A stretch of DNA of 37,091 bases from AVCC01 sp041736255 (GCA_041736255.1 JBGSTZ010000152.1:1-37091); one strand, 5' to 3'. Positions 7,951 to 16,944 are shown, counted from the first letter of the stretch. The notes: a model not told the origin generated them from the sequence alone. A program made the numbers and translations.

Positions 7951-8832
7951 TCAGGTTGGTGCGTAAGCCAGCCGCACGTAAATCGGGGCAAATGGTTCAG
8001 CCTGGGTGATTTCGATCAGGGTTTCCTTGGCCAACTCCAGTAATGCTACAAAATTCACTACCAACACCGGTATGCCGCGCGTGGCATCGAATAAATCCGA
8101 AAACTCAACAAATTTACTGCCTTGCAAGGCGCGCAGGATGCCTGACATGTGTTCGCGCACCGAGAGTTCTTCGCGGCTGATCTGGTGATGCTGAACCAAT
8201 GTAGCCCGCCGTAGCAAATCGGCCCATGCCGATTCCAGTTCTATGACGCTGATATCGGCCCAGCGCACCACACTTTGATCAACCAGTACTTGTGGCAGCA
8301 GGAAATCGCGTCCCAGTTGCGGCAGTGCATTGATCTGCAGCGCGGCCAGTTTCATCTGTTCGTATTCCAGCAGACGGCGTACCAATTCGGCGCGCGGATC
8401 TGCTGCCTCATCGCCGCTATCGACTTTCCTGGATGGCAGCAACATGCGCGATTTGATTTCGATCAGCATGGCCGCCATCAGCAGGTATTCGGCGGCCAGC
8501 TCGAGATTATGGATGCGCACCTGCTCGACATATTTCAAGTATTGCCGGGTTACCTGCGCCATCGGAATGTCGAGGATATTGAAATTTTGCCTGCGAATCA
8601 GATAGAGCAACAGGTCCAGCGGCCCCTCAAATGCTTCCAGAAAGATTTCCAGCGCATCCGGCGGGATGTACAGGTCAGTCGGCATGCGTAACATCGGCTC
8701 GCCATACAATTTGGCTAGGGCAGGGATTTCAATTGGACTATCACTGGCATTCACGGCAACTTCATCAACGGCAGTCGCGGAAGTTTCCTGTATTGGCAGT
8801 GCTGGCTGGGCCTTGCGTTGCGATTTCTGCAA
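7951..8832 (-). CDS. scpA: Segregation and condensation protein A
   Basis: ScpA is the kleisin subunit of the bacterial SMC-ScpA-ScpB condensin, acting in chromosome compaction and segregation. The 293-residue protein has the family N-terminal motif FEGPLDLLLYLIRRQNFNI (about residues 68-86), the central AAEYLLMAAMLIEIKSRMLLP helix and a C-terminal winged-helix region that includes the KFVEFSDLF segment. The first 45 residues are a low-complexity extension rich in alanine and proline, common in betaproteobacteria. It lies between DUF3460 and panC. Confidence 0.95.
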   Translation of the reverse strand: MQKSQRKAQPALPIQETSATAVDEVAVNASDSPIEIPALAKLYGEPMLRMPTDLYIPPDALEIFLEAFEGPLDLLLYLIRRQNFNILDIPMAQVTRQYLKYVEQVRIHNLELAAEYLLMAAMLIEIKSRMLLPSRKVDSGDEAADPRAELVRRLLEYEQMKLAALQINALPQLGRDFLLPQVLVDQSVVRWADISVIELESAWADLLRRATLVQHHQISREELSVREHMSGILRALQGSKFVEFSDLFDATRGIPVLVVNFVALLELAKETLIEITQAEPFAPIYVRLAYAPT

Positions 8833-8841
8833 CTGGCGCCC

Positions 8842-9051
8842 TTAAGCCTTGTTTTGGTACACGTAAGCTTGTTGCTTCACGCGTGATTCCTTGTTGCGCT
8901 CCTGCGTATCGAGATCAAGCGGTTCTTTGTCCCACAGCAGGGCGCGACCTTCGATCTGGCTTTTTTCGATACTCGGATTTTGTGCCTTCAAATTTTTGAG
9001 GAACAAGGTTATTTCAGATTCGTAGCGCGGCAATTGTTTGGAGAGTTTCAT
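8842..9051 (-). CDS. DUF3460 family protein
   Basis: This is a 69-residue conserved protein of unknown function found beside scpA and panC in Burkholderiales. It begins MKLSKQLPRYESEITLFLK and contains the GRALLWDKEPLD segment typical of the family. It is charged, has no signal or membrane segment and is probably cytoplasmic. The frame is open further upstream, but the ATG at 9051 gives the usual length. It ends 10 bases before scpA, so co-transcription is likely. Confidence 0.85.
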   Translation of the reverse strand: MKLSKQLPRYESEITLFLKNLKAQNPSIEKSQIEGRALLWDKEPLDLDTQERNKESRVKQQAYVYQNKA

Positions 9052-9257
9052 ATGTTTTCGATTGTCTGATGGTCTGATTGTTTGATAAGTGCAAGGCAAT
9101 ATTTTACTCTGTCTAATTCCATTTTTAAACCAAACCTGCACTTTATCGGCTTCGCTTGATGTAGCTGCTTAACGTCTGTGCTAAGCCTTCGCGTTCACGC
9201 TTGATTTAGAGACGGAATCATTGCGATGTAAGCGCAAAGAGTTTGCACAATTCGTTT

Positions 9258-9770
9258 TTAGGCGCGTGGTGATACTGCCGTCAATATACCCCGCAGAATA
9301 TCGAGTGGTTTTGGCGGGCATCCGTGCACGGTCACATCGACCGGGATTACATTCGAGACGCGTCCACAACTTGCATAACTTTCGCCGAAAATGCCGCCAT
9401 TGCAGGCGCATTCTCCAATTGCCACGACAAGTTTCGGGTCTGGTATGGCGTCATAGGCATACAGTAATGCGGCTTCCATGTTTTTGGTTACCGGACCGGT
9501 GACTAGCAGCATATCGGCATGGCGCGGGCTGGCAACAAACTTGATCCCCATTCCCTCAATATTGTAGTAAGGGTTGCCCAATGCCTGTATCTCCAGTTCG
9601 CAGCCGTTACATGAGCCGGCATCGACTACGCGAATGCAGAGCGCGCGCCCGAGCGTATGCAAAACTTCCGCTTGAATTTGTGCGTGTTCAGTGCGCCAGG
9701 CATCATTGGCCTCCGGCGCTGTTTCAGTCGAAATTCCAACATGCACGATTTGTTTAAAGAGTTGCCACAT
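9258..9770 (-). CDS. Hydrogenase-4/complex I-like small iron-sulfur subunit (NuoB/HyfI-like)
   Basis: This 170-residue protein should carry the N2-type [4Fe-4S] cluster that passes electrons to the large subunit on the cytoplasmic side. All four expected ligands are present: C54 and C57 (GSCNGCELEI), C121 or C123 (GECACNGG) and C151 (HGCPPKP). The ATG at 9770 overlaps the large-subunit stop (TGATG) and gives the N-terminus MWQLFKQI typical of such proteins; an ATG at 9782 is an alternative. It is the last gene of the six-gene operon. Because the large subunit lacks Ni ligands, I avoid a hydrogenase gene name. Confidence 0.85.
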   Translation of the reverse strand: MWQLFKQIVHVGISTETAPEANDAWRTEHAQIQAEVLHTLGRALCIRVVDAGSCNGCELEIQALGNPYYNIEGMGIKFVASPRHADMLLVTGPVTKNMEAALLYAYDAIPDPKLVVAIGECACNGGIFGESYASCGRVSNVIPVDVTVHGCPPKPLDILRGILTAVSPRA

Positions 9771-11338
9771 CAGAGGTCGCATCCCGAATAGCTGAGGTTG
9801 AAGGATTTGTTGATCAGCGGGAAGTCCGGAACAATGTTGCCCATGATTGCGTGTTGCAGGATGGGCCAGTTCTGCCACGATGGATCGTGGCAATGACAAC
9901 GGATGATATTTCCATGCGCATCATTTTCTATCGCCACCAGCACCGCGCCGCGCCAGCCTTCGACCCAACCTACGCCTAAACCATCGTTGGTGGATTCGGG
10001 CAATGGCAGCATTGTGGGTCCTTGCGGTAATTGGTGCGCAATTTCCCGCAACAGGCGAATCGATTCAAATATTTCTTCGAAGCGCACAAACACCCGCGCC
10101 GCGACATCGCCATTGTTGTGCGTCGCCATGCGCACATTGAGCTGTGCATAAGGCGTCATGGGTTGATCAGCTCGCACGTCCCATGCCTGTGCGCTGGCGC
10201 GTCCGGCCAAGCCGCACAAACCGAGTTCTGCAGCCAGTTTCGGCAACACGCGACCAGCGGAAATGAAGCGGTCCTGCAAGCCAGCATGTCCTTCATAGAT
10301 GTTGCGAAGCTTTGTGACTTCCGCCGCAATGTGCGCACACTGCGTCATCATCAAGTCTATGCCAGAGGCGTCAATATCGACTGCCGTGCCACCGGGGACA
10401 ATACAATCCATCATGAAACGGTGGCCAAACAGTTGATCGTTGAGTCGCACCCAATCTTCTTTCAACAGCGTGAACTGGGACAGACCTACTGCAAAACCTG
10501 CATCGTTGCCGATCCCGCCCAAGTCTCCTAAGTGATTGGCGATCCGTTCACGTTCCAGCAGCAGTGCGCGCAACCATTGCGCGCGCGGTGGAATCTGGCA
10601 TCCGGTTGCGGCCTCGGACGCCATGCAATAAGCCCAGGCAAAAGCGACCGTCGAATCGCCGGAAATGCGTCCTGCCAGCTTGTATCCGTCCTTGACATGA
10701 AATCGGGTAAAAAGTTTATCGGTCCCTTTGTGGGTATAGCCGAATCTTTCTTCCAATCGCAGTACTTTCTCGCCCACTACCGAGAAACGGTAATGCCCGG
10801 GTTCGATAATGCCGGCGTGAATCGGGCCTACTGCAATTTCGTGTACACCGTCACCTGCCACCGACACAAAAGGATAGTTTTCCAGTTCGCTGTCAAATTG
10901 TTCCTGTTCTGAAACCTGTTGCCTTAATGGAAAATAGTCTTTAGGCCATTTGCCATGATTGAGCCAGGAACGCACATCCTCCGCTCTATTGGCGCTCACG
11001 CCTAAAAGATCAAAAACCGACTGTTGCATCCGCACTGCAGCGGGGAAGACCGCGGACAGATCCGGATATCCCTCTTGTTCGCTTGCCACTAGTCGGAACC
11101 AAAGCACGCCTTCCGCCACACAATATGCTGCCGAGATAACGAATTGATCGGTCTCTGGCGTTCTGTGTGTACCCCAAACGGAGATTAGGCGACCTCCCTC
11201 GGACTGGATTTCTTGTGCAATGCGTACCCAGTCCAGCCTTCCGATCTCGGCAATCCACACCGGCGCACATCCCGGCAAAAGTCTGAGAGGGACTGCATAT
11301 TTTTCGACCAAGGTATCAGTTTTTGTAGCTATTTTCAT
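9770..11338 (-). CDS. Hydrogenase-like large subunit lacking NiFe cysteines (NuoC/NuoD fusion, HyfG-like)
   Basis: This 522-residue protein fuses an N-terminal NuoC-like domain (to about residue 150) to a NuoD/NiFe-large-subunit-like domain containing GPIHAGIIEPGHYRF and YTHKG. In NiFe hydrogenases the metal is held by RxCGxC and a C-terminal DPCxxC. Here the matching sites read RISGDST (224-230), with serine at both cysteine positions, and DPSWQN (485-490). The nickel-iron centre therefore cannot form in the normal way. This is the defining feature of energy-converting hydrogenase-related (Ehr) complexes. The ATG at 11338 overlaps the upstream stop as ATGA and is preferred to the upstream start at 11377. 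Confidence 0.88.
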   Translation of the reverse strand: MKIATKTDTLVEKYAVPLRLLPGCAPVWIAEIGRLDWVRIAQEIQSEGGRLISVWGTHRTPETDQFVISAAYCVAEGVLWFRLVASEQEGYPDLSAVFPAAVRMQQSVFDLLGVSANRAEDVRSWLNHGKWPKDYFPLRQQVSEQEQFDSELENYPFVSVAGDGVHEIAVGPIHAGIIEPGHYRFSVVGEKVLRLEERFGYTHKGTDKLFTRFHVKDGYKLAGRISGDSTVAFAWAYCMASEAATGCQIPPRAQWLRALLLERERIANHLGDLGGIGNDAGFAVGLSQFTLLKEDWVRLNDQLFGHRFMMDCIVPGGTAVDIDASGIDLMMTQCAHIAAEVTKLRNIYEGHAGLQDRFISAGRVLPKLAAELGLCGLAGRASAQAWDVRADQPMTPYAQLNVRMATHNNGDVAARVFVRFEEIFESIRLLREIAHQLPQGPTMLPLPESTNDGLGVGWVEGWRGAVLVAIENDAHGNIIRCHCHDPSWQNWPILQHAIMGNIVPDFPLINKSFNLSYSGCDL

Positions 11339-12795
11339 ACATTCCCCAAGATGATATTGACCGCTTGCCGGAACCACATATTCAGGTAGGGTGGAATATA
11401 CAAGCCGAGCATCAGTGCCAGCCCAAGATGAATGAATACAGGCAATAACGCCGGTGTGTGGGCGAGTGGCTTCGCCGTGGTTTCGCCAAATACCATTGAT
11501 TGCACGCGACTAAAAATGGAGGCGAACGCCACGCCCAACGACAACAGCAGTATCGGTGTCGCCCACGGCAACTCACGCATGGCGGTTGTGACGATTAAAA
11601 ATTCACTGGCGAATACGCCAAATGGCGGCATGCCGAGGATCGCCAATGATCCTAACAACATGCCCCAGCCTACTGTTGGACTGATTTTTACCAAACCACG
11701 AATGTCAGCAATGATTTGGGTGCCGGCTTTTTGGCAGGCATGACCGACAGTAAAAAAGATTGCTGATTTCACTAGCGAGTGCACCGTCATGTGCAGCAAA
11801 CCGGCATAGGTTGCGACCGGCCCGCCGATGCCGAAGGCAAAAGTCATCAGCCCCACATGCTCGATTGACGAGTAGGAAAACATGCGCTTGACATCTTTTT
11901 GGCGCGACAAGGAAAAGGTCGCCACTACCACCGAGATCAAGCCGAAGCCAACCAGCAATTTGCCCGGCATGCCATTTTGTAACGCACCATCTGCCAACAC
12001 TTTGAAGCGCAGCACTGCATACAGTGCTACATTGAGCAAAAGTCCTGAAAGCACGGCAGAGATTGGCGTTGGCCCTTCGGCATGGGCGTCGGGCAACCAG
12101 TTATGCAGCGGCACCAAGCCCATCTTGGTGCCATAGCCGACCAGCAGGAAAACAAATGCGAGCGACATGATGGCTGGCTCAAGTTGTGTCTTAATGCCAT
12201 TCAGGTTAGTCCATAAAAGCGCATCACTATCGGCGCCAAGCTGACGGTCGGCGGCAAGATACAGCAGTATCGTTCCAAACAGTGCCAGCGCAATACCGAC
12301 GCCGCACAAAATGAAATATTTCCAGGCTGCCTCCAGGCTTGTCGGGGTGCGATATACGCTGACTAGCAGAACGGTAGCCAGCGTCGCGCCTTCCATCGCT
12401 ACCCACAAAATGCCCATATTGTTGGTCAACAGCGCCAGCAACATGGTGAACATGAATAGTTGATACATGCTGTGATACAGACGCATGCGGCTAGGCGTCA
12501 TCTTCCCGTGGTCGCGTTCGATGCGCATGTACGGACGAGAAAATAATGCGGTAGTCAAGCCGACAAAAGCAGTCAAAGCAACCAAAAACACATTCAGCGG
12601 ATCGACAAAAAATAATTTATCGAAAGCGAAAATGGGACCACTGGCGATTATTTTAGCTGTCAATACTGCCGCCGCGATAAAGGTGGCCAAGCTGAAACCG
12701 ACGTTGATTTCAGGTGCGGCGTCATGCTGCCCAACCAAACCCAGCACGATGCCACCAAGTAGTGGCGTGAGAAGAACCAGCAATAATGGATCCAT
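11335..12795 (-). CDS. Proton-translocating antiporter-type membrane subunit (HyfF/NuoN-like)
   Basis: This 486-residue polytopic protein belongs to the Mrp/NuoL-M-N antiporter family. It contains the family motif region ending LVPLHNWLPDAHAEGPTPISA (about residues 224-246), followed by SRQKDVKRMFSYSSIEHVG, whose charged residues form the proton path. It is slightly shorter than E. coli HyfF. It begins one base after the HyfE-like stop and overlaps the large subunit by four bases. It likely pumps ions when the complex turns over. Confidence 0.9.
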   Translation of the reverse strand: MDPLLLVLLTPLLGGIVLGLVGQHDAAPEINVGFSLATFIAAAVLTAKIIASGPIFAFDKLFFVDPLNVFLVALTAFVGLTTALFSRPYMRIERDHGKMTPSRMRLYHSMYQLFMFTMLLALLTNNMGILWVAMEGATLATVLLVSVYRTPTSLEAAWKYFILCGVGIALALFGTILLYLAADRQLGADSDALLWTNLNGIKTQLEPAIMSLAFVFLLVGYGTKMGLVPLHNWLPDAHAEGPTPISAVLSGLLLNVALYAVLRFKVLADGALQNGMPGKLLVGFGLISVVVATFSLSRQKDVKRMFSYSSIEHVGLMTFAFGIGGPVATYAGLLHMTVHSLVKSAIFFTVGHACQKAGTQIIADIRGLVKISPTVGWGMLLGSLAILGMPPFGVFASEFLIVTTAMRELPWATPILLLSLGVAFASIFSRVQSMVFGETTAKPLAHTPALLPVFIHLGLALMLGLYIPPYLNMWFRQAVNIILGNV

Positions 12796-12796
12796 G

Positions 12797-13456
12797 TCAG
12801 TCTTCTTTCAGCTTTTCCAGATTATGGATGTCCAGGTTGTCGAACTGCTCGCGGATCTGGAACATGAATATGCCGAGTATCAAAATACCGACCAATACAT
12901 CAAGCGCGATGCCGAGTTCGACGATCATCGGCATACCGTTGGTGGCTGCAGTCGCAGCGAAAAACAAACCGTTTTCCATTGCGAGAAATCCAATTACCTG
13001 CGGCACCGCTCTGGAACGCGTGATCATCATCAGGAAAGCCAGAAGGATGCAGGCCAGCGCAATGCCAAGCGTGCCGCGCGCGATGGAAGAGGATAGTTGG
13101 GCGACTGGAAGTGCCAAGTTGAAGGCGATGATCACCAGCACAATCCCAATCAACATGGTTGTGGGGACATTAATCAAAGGTTCCACATCCCATTTGACAT
13201 TCAAGCGCAGAATTAATTTGTGGAGTGCCCACGGAATAAATACCACTTTGAGTACAAAGGTCAAACCGGCTGAATAATACAGATGAGGGTCGTTCGTCGC
13301 ATACGCCACTACTAAAGCGGAGGCAACCAGCGTTGCGCCATGCAGGGTAAACAGGTGAATCAGTGAAAGGATCCGGCGCTGGCTGAGCATGGCAAAAGTC
13401 AGCAGTAGCAGGGTGGCAGCCAGTAAATTGAGAATTTGTACAGTTAAATTCGGCAT
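12797..13456 (-). CDS. HyfE-like membrane subunit (NuoK-related)
   Basis: This 219-residue membrane protein with about six or seven hydrophobic segments matches HyfE in length and operon position. HyfE proteins have a NuoK-like C-terminal half, seen here around VIGFLAMENGLFFAATA. The ATG at 13456 follows the HyfC-like stop by one base; an in-frame GTG at 13465 is less likely. Confidence 0.83.
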   Translation of the reverse strand: MPNLTVQILNLLAATLLLLTFAMLSQRRILSLIHLFTLHGATLVASALVVAYATNDPHLYYSAGLTFVLKVVFIPWALHKLILRLNVKWDVEPLINVPTTMLIGIVLVIIAFNLALPVAQLSSSIARGTLGIALACILLAFLMMITRSRAVPQVIGFLAMENGLFFAATAATNGMPMIVELGIALDVLVGILILGIFMFQIREQFDNLDIHNLEKLKED

Positions 13457-13457
13457 T

Positions 13458-14408
13458 TTATGCACCTAACAGGAAATGTACGAGCATGCCGATCACCGCC
13501 AGAAGAAAGGCGGTGGTAAGGAATTCAGGGACCCGGAAGATACGCATCTTGGCGCTGCTCGTTTCGATCACAGCCAGTAAGGCACCGCCAATCGCCAGTT
13601 TGATCAACAAAATAGGCAGCGCGGAAAGCAGCGCCAGCGGCTGGCTGGCTTCAGCGATGCCCCAAGGCAGGAATAGTGCAATTCCTATACATGAATAGGC
13701 AAAAAGCTTCAGACTAGCGGCCCATTCCATCAACGCCAGATGGCGTCCCGAGTATTCCAGCAACAGTGCTTCATGAATCATTGTCAGTTCGAGATGCGTG
13801 GTGGGATTGTCGACTGGCACACGGGCGTTTTCTGCCAGCGAGACCATCGTAAATGCGACACCGGCAAAGGCCAGGCTGGGGTAGATCGCTAACTCGCGAT
13901 GCACCAGGCTGTCCACCATGCTGGTGAGTAAGGTCGATTGTGTAATCAGCGAAGCGGAAAAAAACACCATCAGCAATGCGGGTTCCGCCAGGAATCCAAC
14001 CAGCATTTCCCGCCGTGCGCCCATGCTGCCAAAAGCAGTGCCGACGTCCATTGCGGCCAGCGACATGAAAACGCGGGCCAGCGCCAGCAGACCGACCAGC
14101 GCAATCGCATCGGCGGCCGGCGACAGCGGCAGATCGGTCGACAGGGTCGGGGTGATTGCGCAAGCCAGTATTAAACATCCAAAAACAATATAAGGCGCCA
14201 TGCGAAACAAGGGACTGGCGTGTTCCGCCAACACGGATTCCTTGTGAAATAGCTTATGCAGCATGCGGTATGGCTGGAACAGGCTGGGAGCTGATTTATT
14301 CTGCAGCCAGGCACGACACTGATTGATCCATCCGGTCAAGAGTGGCGCTGCCGCCAGCGCCAGTATTATTTCCAGTAGCTGCGCCAAAGAACCAAAGAAG
14401 GTAATCAT
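13458..14408 (-). CDS. HyfC/NuoH-like membrane subunit
   Basis: This 316-residue membrane protein of the NuoH/HyfC/HycD family connects the hydrophilic module to the membrane arm. It shows the conserved stretch DVGTAFGSMGARREM (about residues 131-145) and the loop VPVDNPTTHLELTMIHEA with conserved acidic residues. The frame extends 47 codons upstream inside the HyfB-like gene, but the ATG at 14408 overlaps that gene's stop as ATGA and gives the standard length, so it is chosen. Confidence 0.9.
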   Translation of the reverse strand: MITFFGSLAQLLEIILALAAAPLLTGWINQCRAWLQNKSAPSLFQPYRMLHKLFHKESVLAEHASPLFRMAPYIVFGCLILACAITPTLSTDLPLSPAADAIALVGLLALARVFMSLAAMDVGTAFGSMGARREMLVGFLAEPALLMVFFSASLITQSTLLTSMVDSLVHRELAIYPSLAFAGVAFTMVSLAENARVPVDNPTTHLELTMIHEALLLEYSGRHLALMEWAASLKLFAYSCIGIALFLPWGIAEASQPLALLSALPILLIKLAIGGALLAVIETSSAKMRIFRVPEFLTTAFLLAVIGMLVHFLLGA

Positions 14409-16414
14409 AGATTCACCGCCAGCAACAATATCAGCAGAGTCAAAAAGCTGTAGAGCAGGTAGATAGAAATCCTGCCTTGCTGCAGCAGACTGACCACACG
14501 TGCAATGCGATCGGTAATTGCCGCGATTGGACGATACAACAGTCCCCAAAATGGATCTTCAATCGTCACTTTGTAGCGCGGCACTTTATCGAAAGCCGAA
14601 GGCAGTTCGCGCGTCATCCGGAAAAAAGAACCGAAAATTTCCCGGATTGGCTGACCAAAACCTTCTGCCGTGTCTTGCATCCGGGCCGTCTGAAACGGGA
14701 ATCCGCAGCCCCAGGGAACAGAGCGCCGGAAGCGGCCATGGTAAAAACGTCGTACCAGCAAGTAAGCCGCGAAGCAACATGCCAGCAACATCAATACAAA
14801 CGCGACCGGCATGTAACTGGCCCGATCTGATGCAACAGGGGTGAGCAGCAGCCAGCCACTTTGCGTGACGGCCGCACCGATGCCGCCGCCCACCAGCAGG
14901 TGCGTGACTTGATCTATCAGCACTACCACCTGCACCGGAAACAAGCCGAAGAATATGCAGGCGGCGACCAGCCATGCGAAACCCGCGCGCTCCCAGTTGT
15001 CCGCATCATGTGCGTCGTATAATTTTTTTTCACGCGGTTGGCCTAGAAAGATAATGGCGAAAAATTTGACCATTACGTAACCGGCTAATGCGCCCACCAA
15101 TGCGATGACTGCAGCGACCACAGGGATTAGCATGTTCAGGAAGGAGTTTGGCAAGCCGGGTGTAAACAGGAAGCTTTGCAACAACAACCATTCGGACACA
15201 AAACCACCGAACGGCGGCAGGCCGGCAGCCGCCAGTGCGCCCACCAATGCCGCCCACCCAGTCCAGGGCATAAAGCGCATCAGCCCACCCAGATGGCCGA
15301 GACTGCGCTCTTTGGTCGCATGCAGTACGGTACCGGTACCAAGAAACAGCAAACTTTTGAAAGCGCCGTGGCTGGCCACATGATAGAGCGACGCCGTGAG
15401 CGACAGCGCAGCTAGAGCCGTCATGTCGTAGGCGCTAAACAGAATCGTCAAACCGATGCCGACAAATATCAATCCGATATTTTCTATTGAAGAGTAGGCT
15501 AGCAAACGTTTCATGTCGGTCTGGGCTGCGCTCAGCACGACGCCGAACAAGGCGGTCGCAAGCCCGATTGCCAACGTAATGCCACCCCACCACCAGATCT
15601 GGGTATGGAGCAGATCGAAGGTGACGCGTAACACGCCATAAACACCGGTCTTCAAAACGAAGGCGCTCATCAGGGCCGAAATTGGCGATGGTGCAGCGGG
15701 GTGTGCTTCTGGAAGCCATATATGCAAAGGCAATATACCGGCCTTGGCGCCGAATCCGAATAGCGCGAGGAAAAAAGCAGTTCCTGCCCAGAACATATCC
15801 AAATGCTGCAGGCGCATGTTGGCAAATGTGTAGTCGCCTGTATTCGCCTGTAGCAAGCCGAAACACAGCAATAGAGCGAGCGCGCCAACATGGGAAATCA
15901 GAAAGTAAAGGAAGCCGGCGCGGCGCACTTCGGGCATTCTGTGATTTGCGGTAACCAGTAAAACTGCAGACACGCTCATGGTTTCCCACGCCACCATGAA
16001 CACGTAGGCATCGTCGGCAATCAGCAACAAAGCCATGCTGGCAAGGCAGATATGATATTCAAGGCATAGCAACCCCGGCGGGGTTCCTTCGCCTTTGCGA
16101 AAATAGCCTGCAGAAAAAATCGAGACGCCGGTGCTGACGATGCCAAATACAAACAGGAAAAAGGAAGAAAGACTATCGAGTCGCAGGTGAAACGGCAAAT
16201 CCGGCAAGCCGATCGGCAAGACTGCAGTTTGCGTCGCTCCAAATGCGCTGATCAGGCCGGTAGCGCCCAGAACAATACCCAGTACCGCACCCAACGGGAA
16301 CAGCACATGCGCAACCAAAACGGTTTTTTTTATGACAAGCAGGCCGCATATGCCAATAACCAGCCACCCTGCTATGACCATGAGTATGTAGTCAATTGGA
16401 ATCAAGTTTGGCAC
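14405..16414 (-). CDS. Proton-translocating antiporter-type membrane subunit (HyfB/NuoL-like)
   Basis: This 669-residue polytopic protein is the first gene of the operon and has nearly the length of E. coli HyfB. It contains the antiporter signature KAGILPLHIWLPEAHPAAPSPISA split across residues near 224-247 and TDMKRLLAYSSIENIGL. The start is a GTG at 16414 with AAGGAAC as ribosome binding site. No second HyfD-type antiporter gene is present, so this complex has two antiporter-type subunits. Confidence 0.9.
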   Translation of the reverse strand: MPNLIPIDYILMVIAGWLVIGICGLLVIKKTVLVAHVLFPLGAVLGIVLGATGLISAFGATQTAVLPIGLPDLPFHLRLDSLSSFFLFVFGIVSTGVSIFSAGYFRKGEGTPPGLLCLEYHICLASMALLLIADDAYVFMVAWETMSVSAVLLVTANHRMPEVRRAGFLYFLISHVGALALLLCFGLLQANTGDYTFANMRLQHLDMFWAGTAFFLALFGFGAKAGILPLHIWLPEAHPAAPSPISALMSAFVLKTGVYGVLRVTFDLLHTQIWWWGGITLAIGLATALFGVVLSAAQTDMKRLLAYSSIENIGLIFVGIGLTILFSAYDMTALAALSLTASLYHVASHGAFKSLLFLGTGTVLHATKERSLGHLGGLMRFMPWTGWAALVGALAAAGLPPFGGFVSEWLLLQSFLFTPGLPNSFLNMLIPVVAAVIALVGALAGYVMVKFFAIIFLGQPREKKLYDAHDADNWERAGFAWLVAACIFFGLFPVQVVVLIDQVTHLLVGGGIGAAVTQSGWLLLTPVASDRASYMPVAFVLMLLACCFAAYLLVRRFYHGRFRRSVPWGCGFPFQTARMQDTAEGFGQPIREIFGSFFRMTRELPSAFDKVPRYKVTIEDPFWGLLYRPIAAITDRIARVVSLLQQGRISIYLLYSFLTLLILLLAVNL

Positions 16415-16835
16415 CGTCGTTCCTTATAGTTATTCACGAAGGTGGAAGTGACGTTAAGATAATCCATCCGATAGTCCCTCCCAGCATCGACTACGCTGGA
16501 TATGTTTGTAATTTTTTTTGTATTGTGCGCCTTGGAGTCTGCATGCTCCAAGATATTCATCAACCATGCGGGTCTGAAATATATGCAGCGCCTGCCGTAC
16601 TGCAGATGCATCTACTGTAAAAAAGTAAAACTAGAAGCGGCCTTTGTTGCCCGCGACGAAAGCGCGGTCCAGGCCAGAGCGCATAGCTGGTTTTCAGATT
16701 TATTTATAAGTAAACTTGGGAGTATAAGAAAAAACATGGTGTTTTTCGCTTATATTTATTGCTATAAACTTAAATACAAGTTAGAAGTATATTATGCTAA
16801 ACAAAGATTATGAGCAACTCTTTTGGGGATGGTTG
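16415..16835. other. AT-rich spacer upstream of the hyf-like operon
   Basis: This stretch holds the minus-strand promoter region of the six-gene complex operon and a short hairpin (CTTGGAG at 16531 with CTCCAAG at 16546, 7-bp stem). A 103-codon open frame from 16502 has no recognisable features and no ribosome binding site. I see no supported gene. Confidence 0.5.
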
Positions 16836-16857
16836 TTGCAACCTTGCAAGGTTGCAA
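16836..16857. promoter_or_regulatory. Perfect 22-bp palindrome made of three TTGCAA blocks
   Basis: TTGCAA-CC-TTGCAA-GG-TTGCAA reads identically on both strands. It shares the TTGCAACC/GGTTGCAA half-sites with the two sites upstream of the metal importer. It lies 33 bases before an ATG with a strong ribosome binding site at 16891 whose frame stops after 17 codons. It is either an operator for a lost or tiny plus-strand gene or a hairpin at the 3' side of the acetyltransferase gene. Confidence 0.5.
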
Positions 16858-16890
16858 GCTACTTAAACTACTTATTGCAGGAGAGCACCA

Positions 16891-16944
16891 ATGCGTGGCT
16901 TGCGGTCTTGCGTATATTCTATCGCCTCAAAAATCTGCGCATGA
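16891..16944 (+). CDS. Possible 17-residue ORF behind the palindrome (mini-gene or truncated gene start)
   Basis: An AGGAG ribosome binding site at 16879-16883 precedes the ATG at 16891 by seven bases. The frame encodes MRGLRSCVYSIASKICA and stops at 16942, overlapping the 3' end of the convergent acetyltransferase gene. It matches no family I know. It may be a leader peptide, the stump of a displaced gene, or chance. Confidence 0.2.
   Translation: MRGLRSCVYSIASKICA

Noticed and set aside
9258..16414. Calling the operon a functional [NiFe] hydrogenase-4 or formate hydrogenlyase
   Set aside because: The four nickel-ligand cysteines are replaced in the large subunit, so hydrogen chemistry is not supported, even though formate dehydrogenase genes are nearby.
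16502..16813. 103-codon open frame upstream of the palindrome
   Set aside because: It has no ribosome binding site, no recognisable domain and unusual composition, and lies in an AT-rich spacer.
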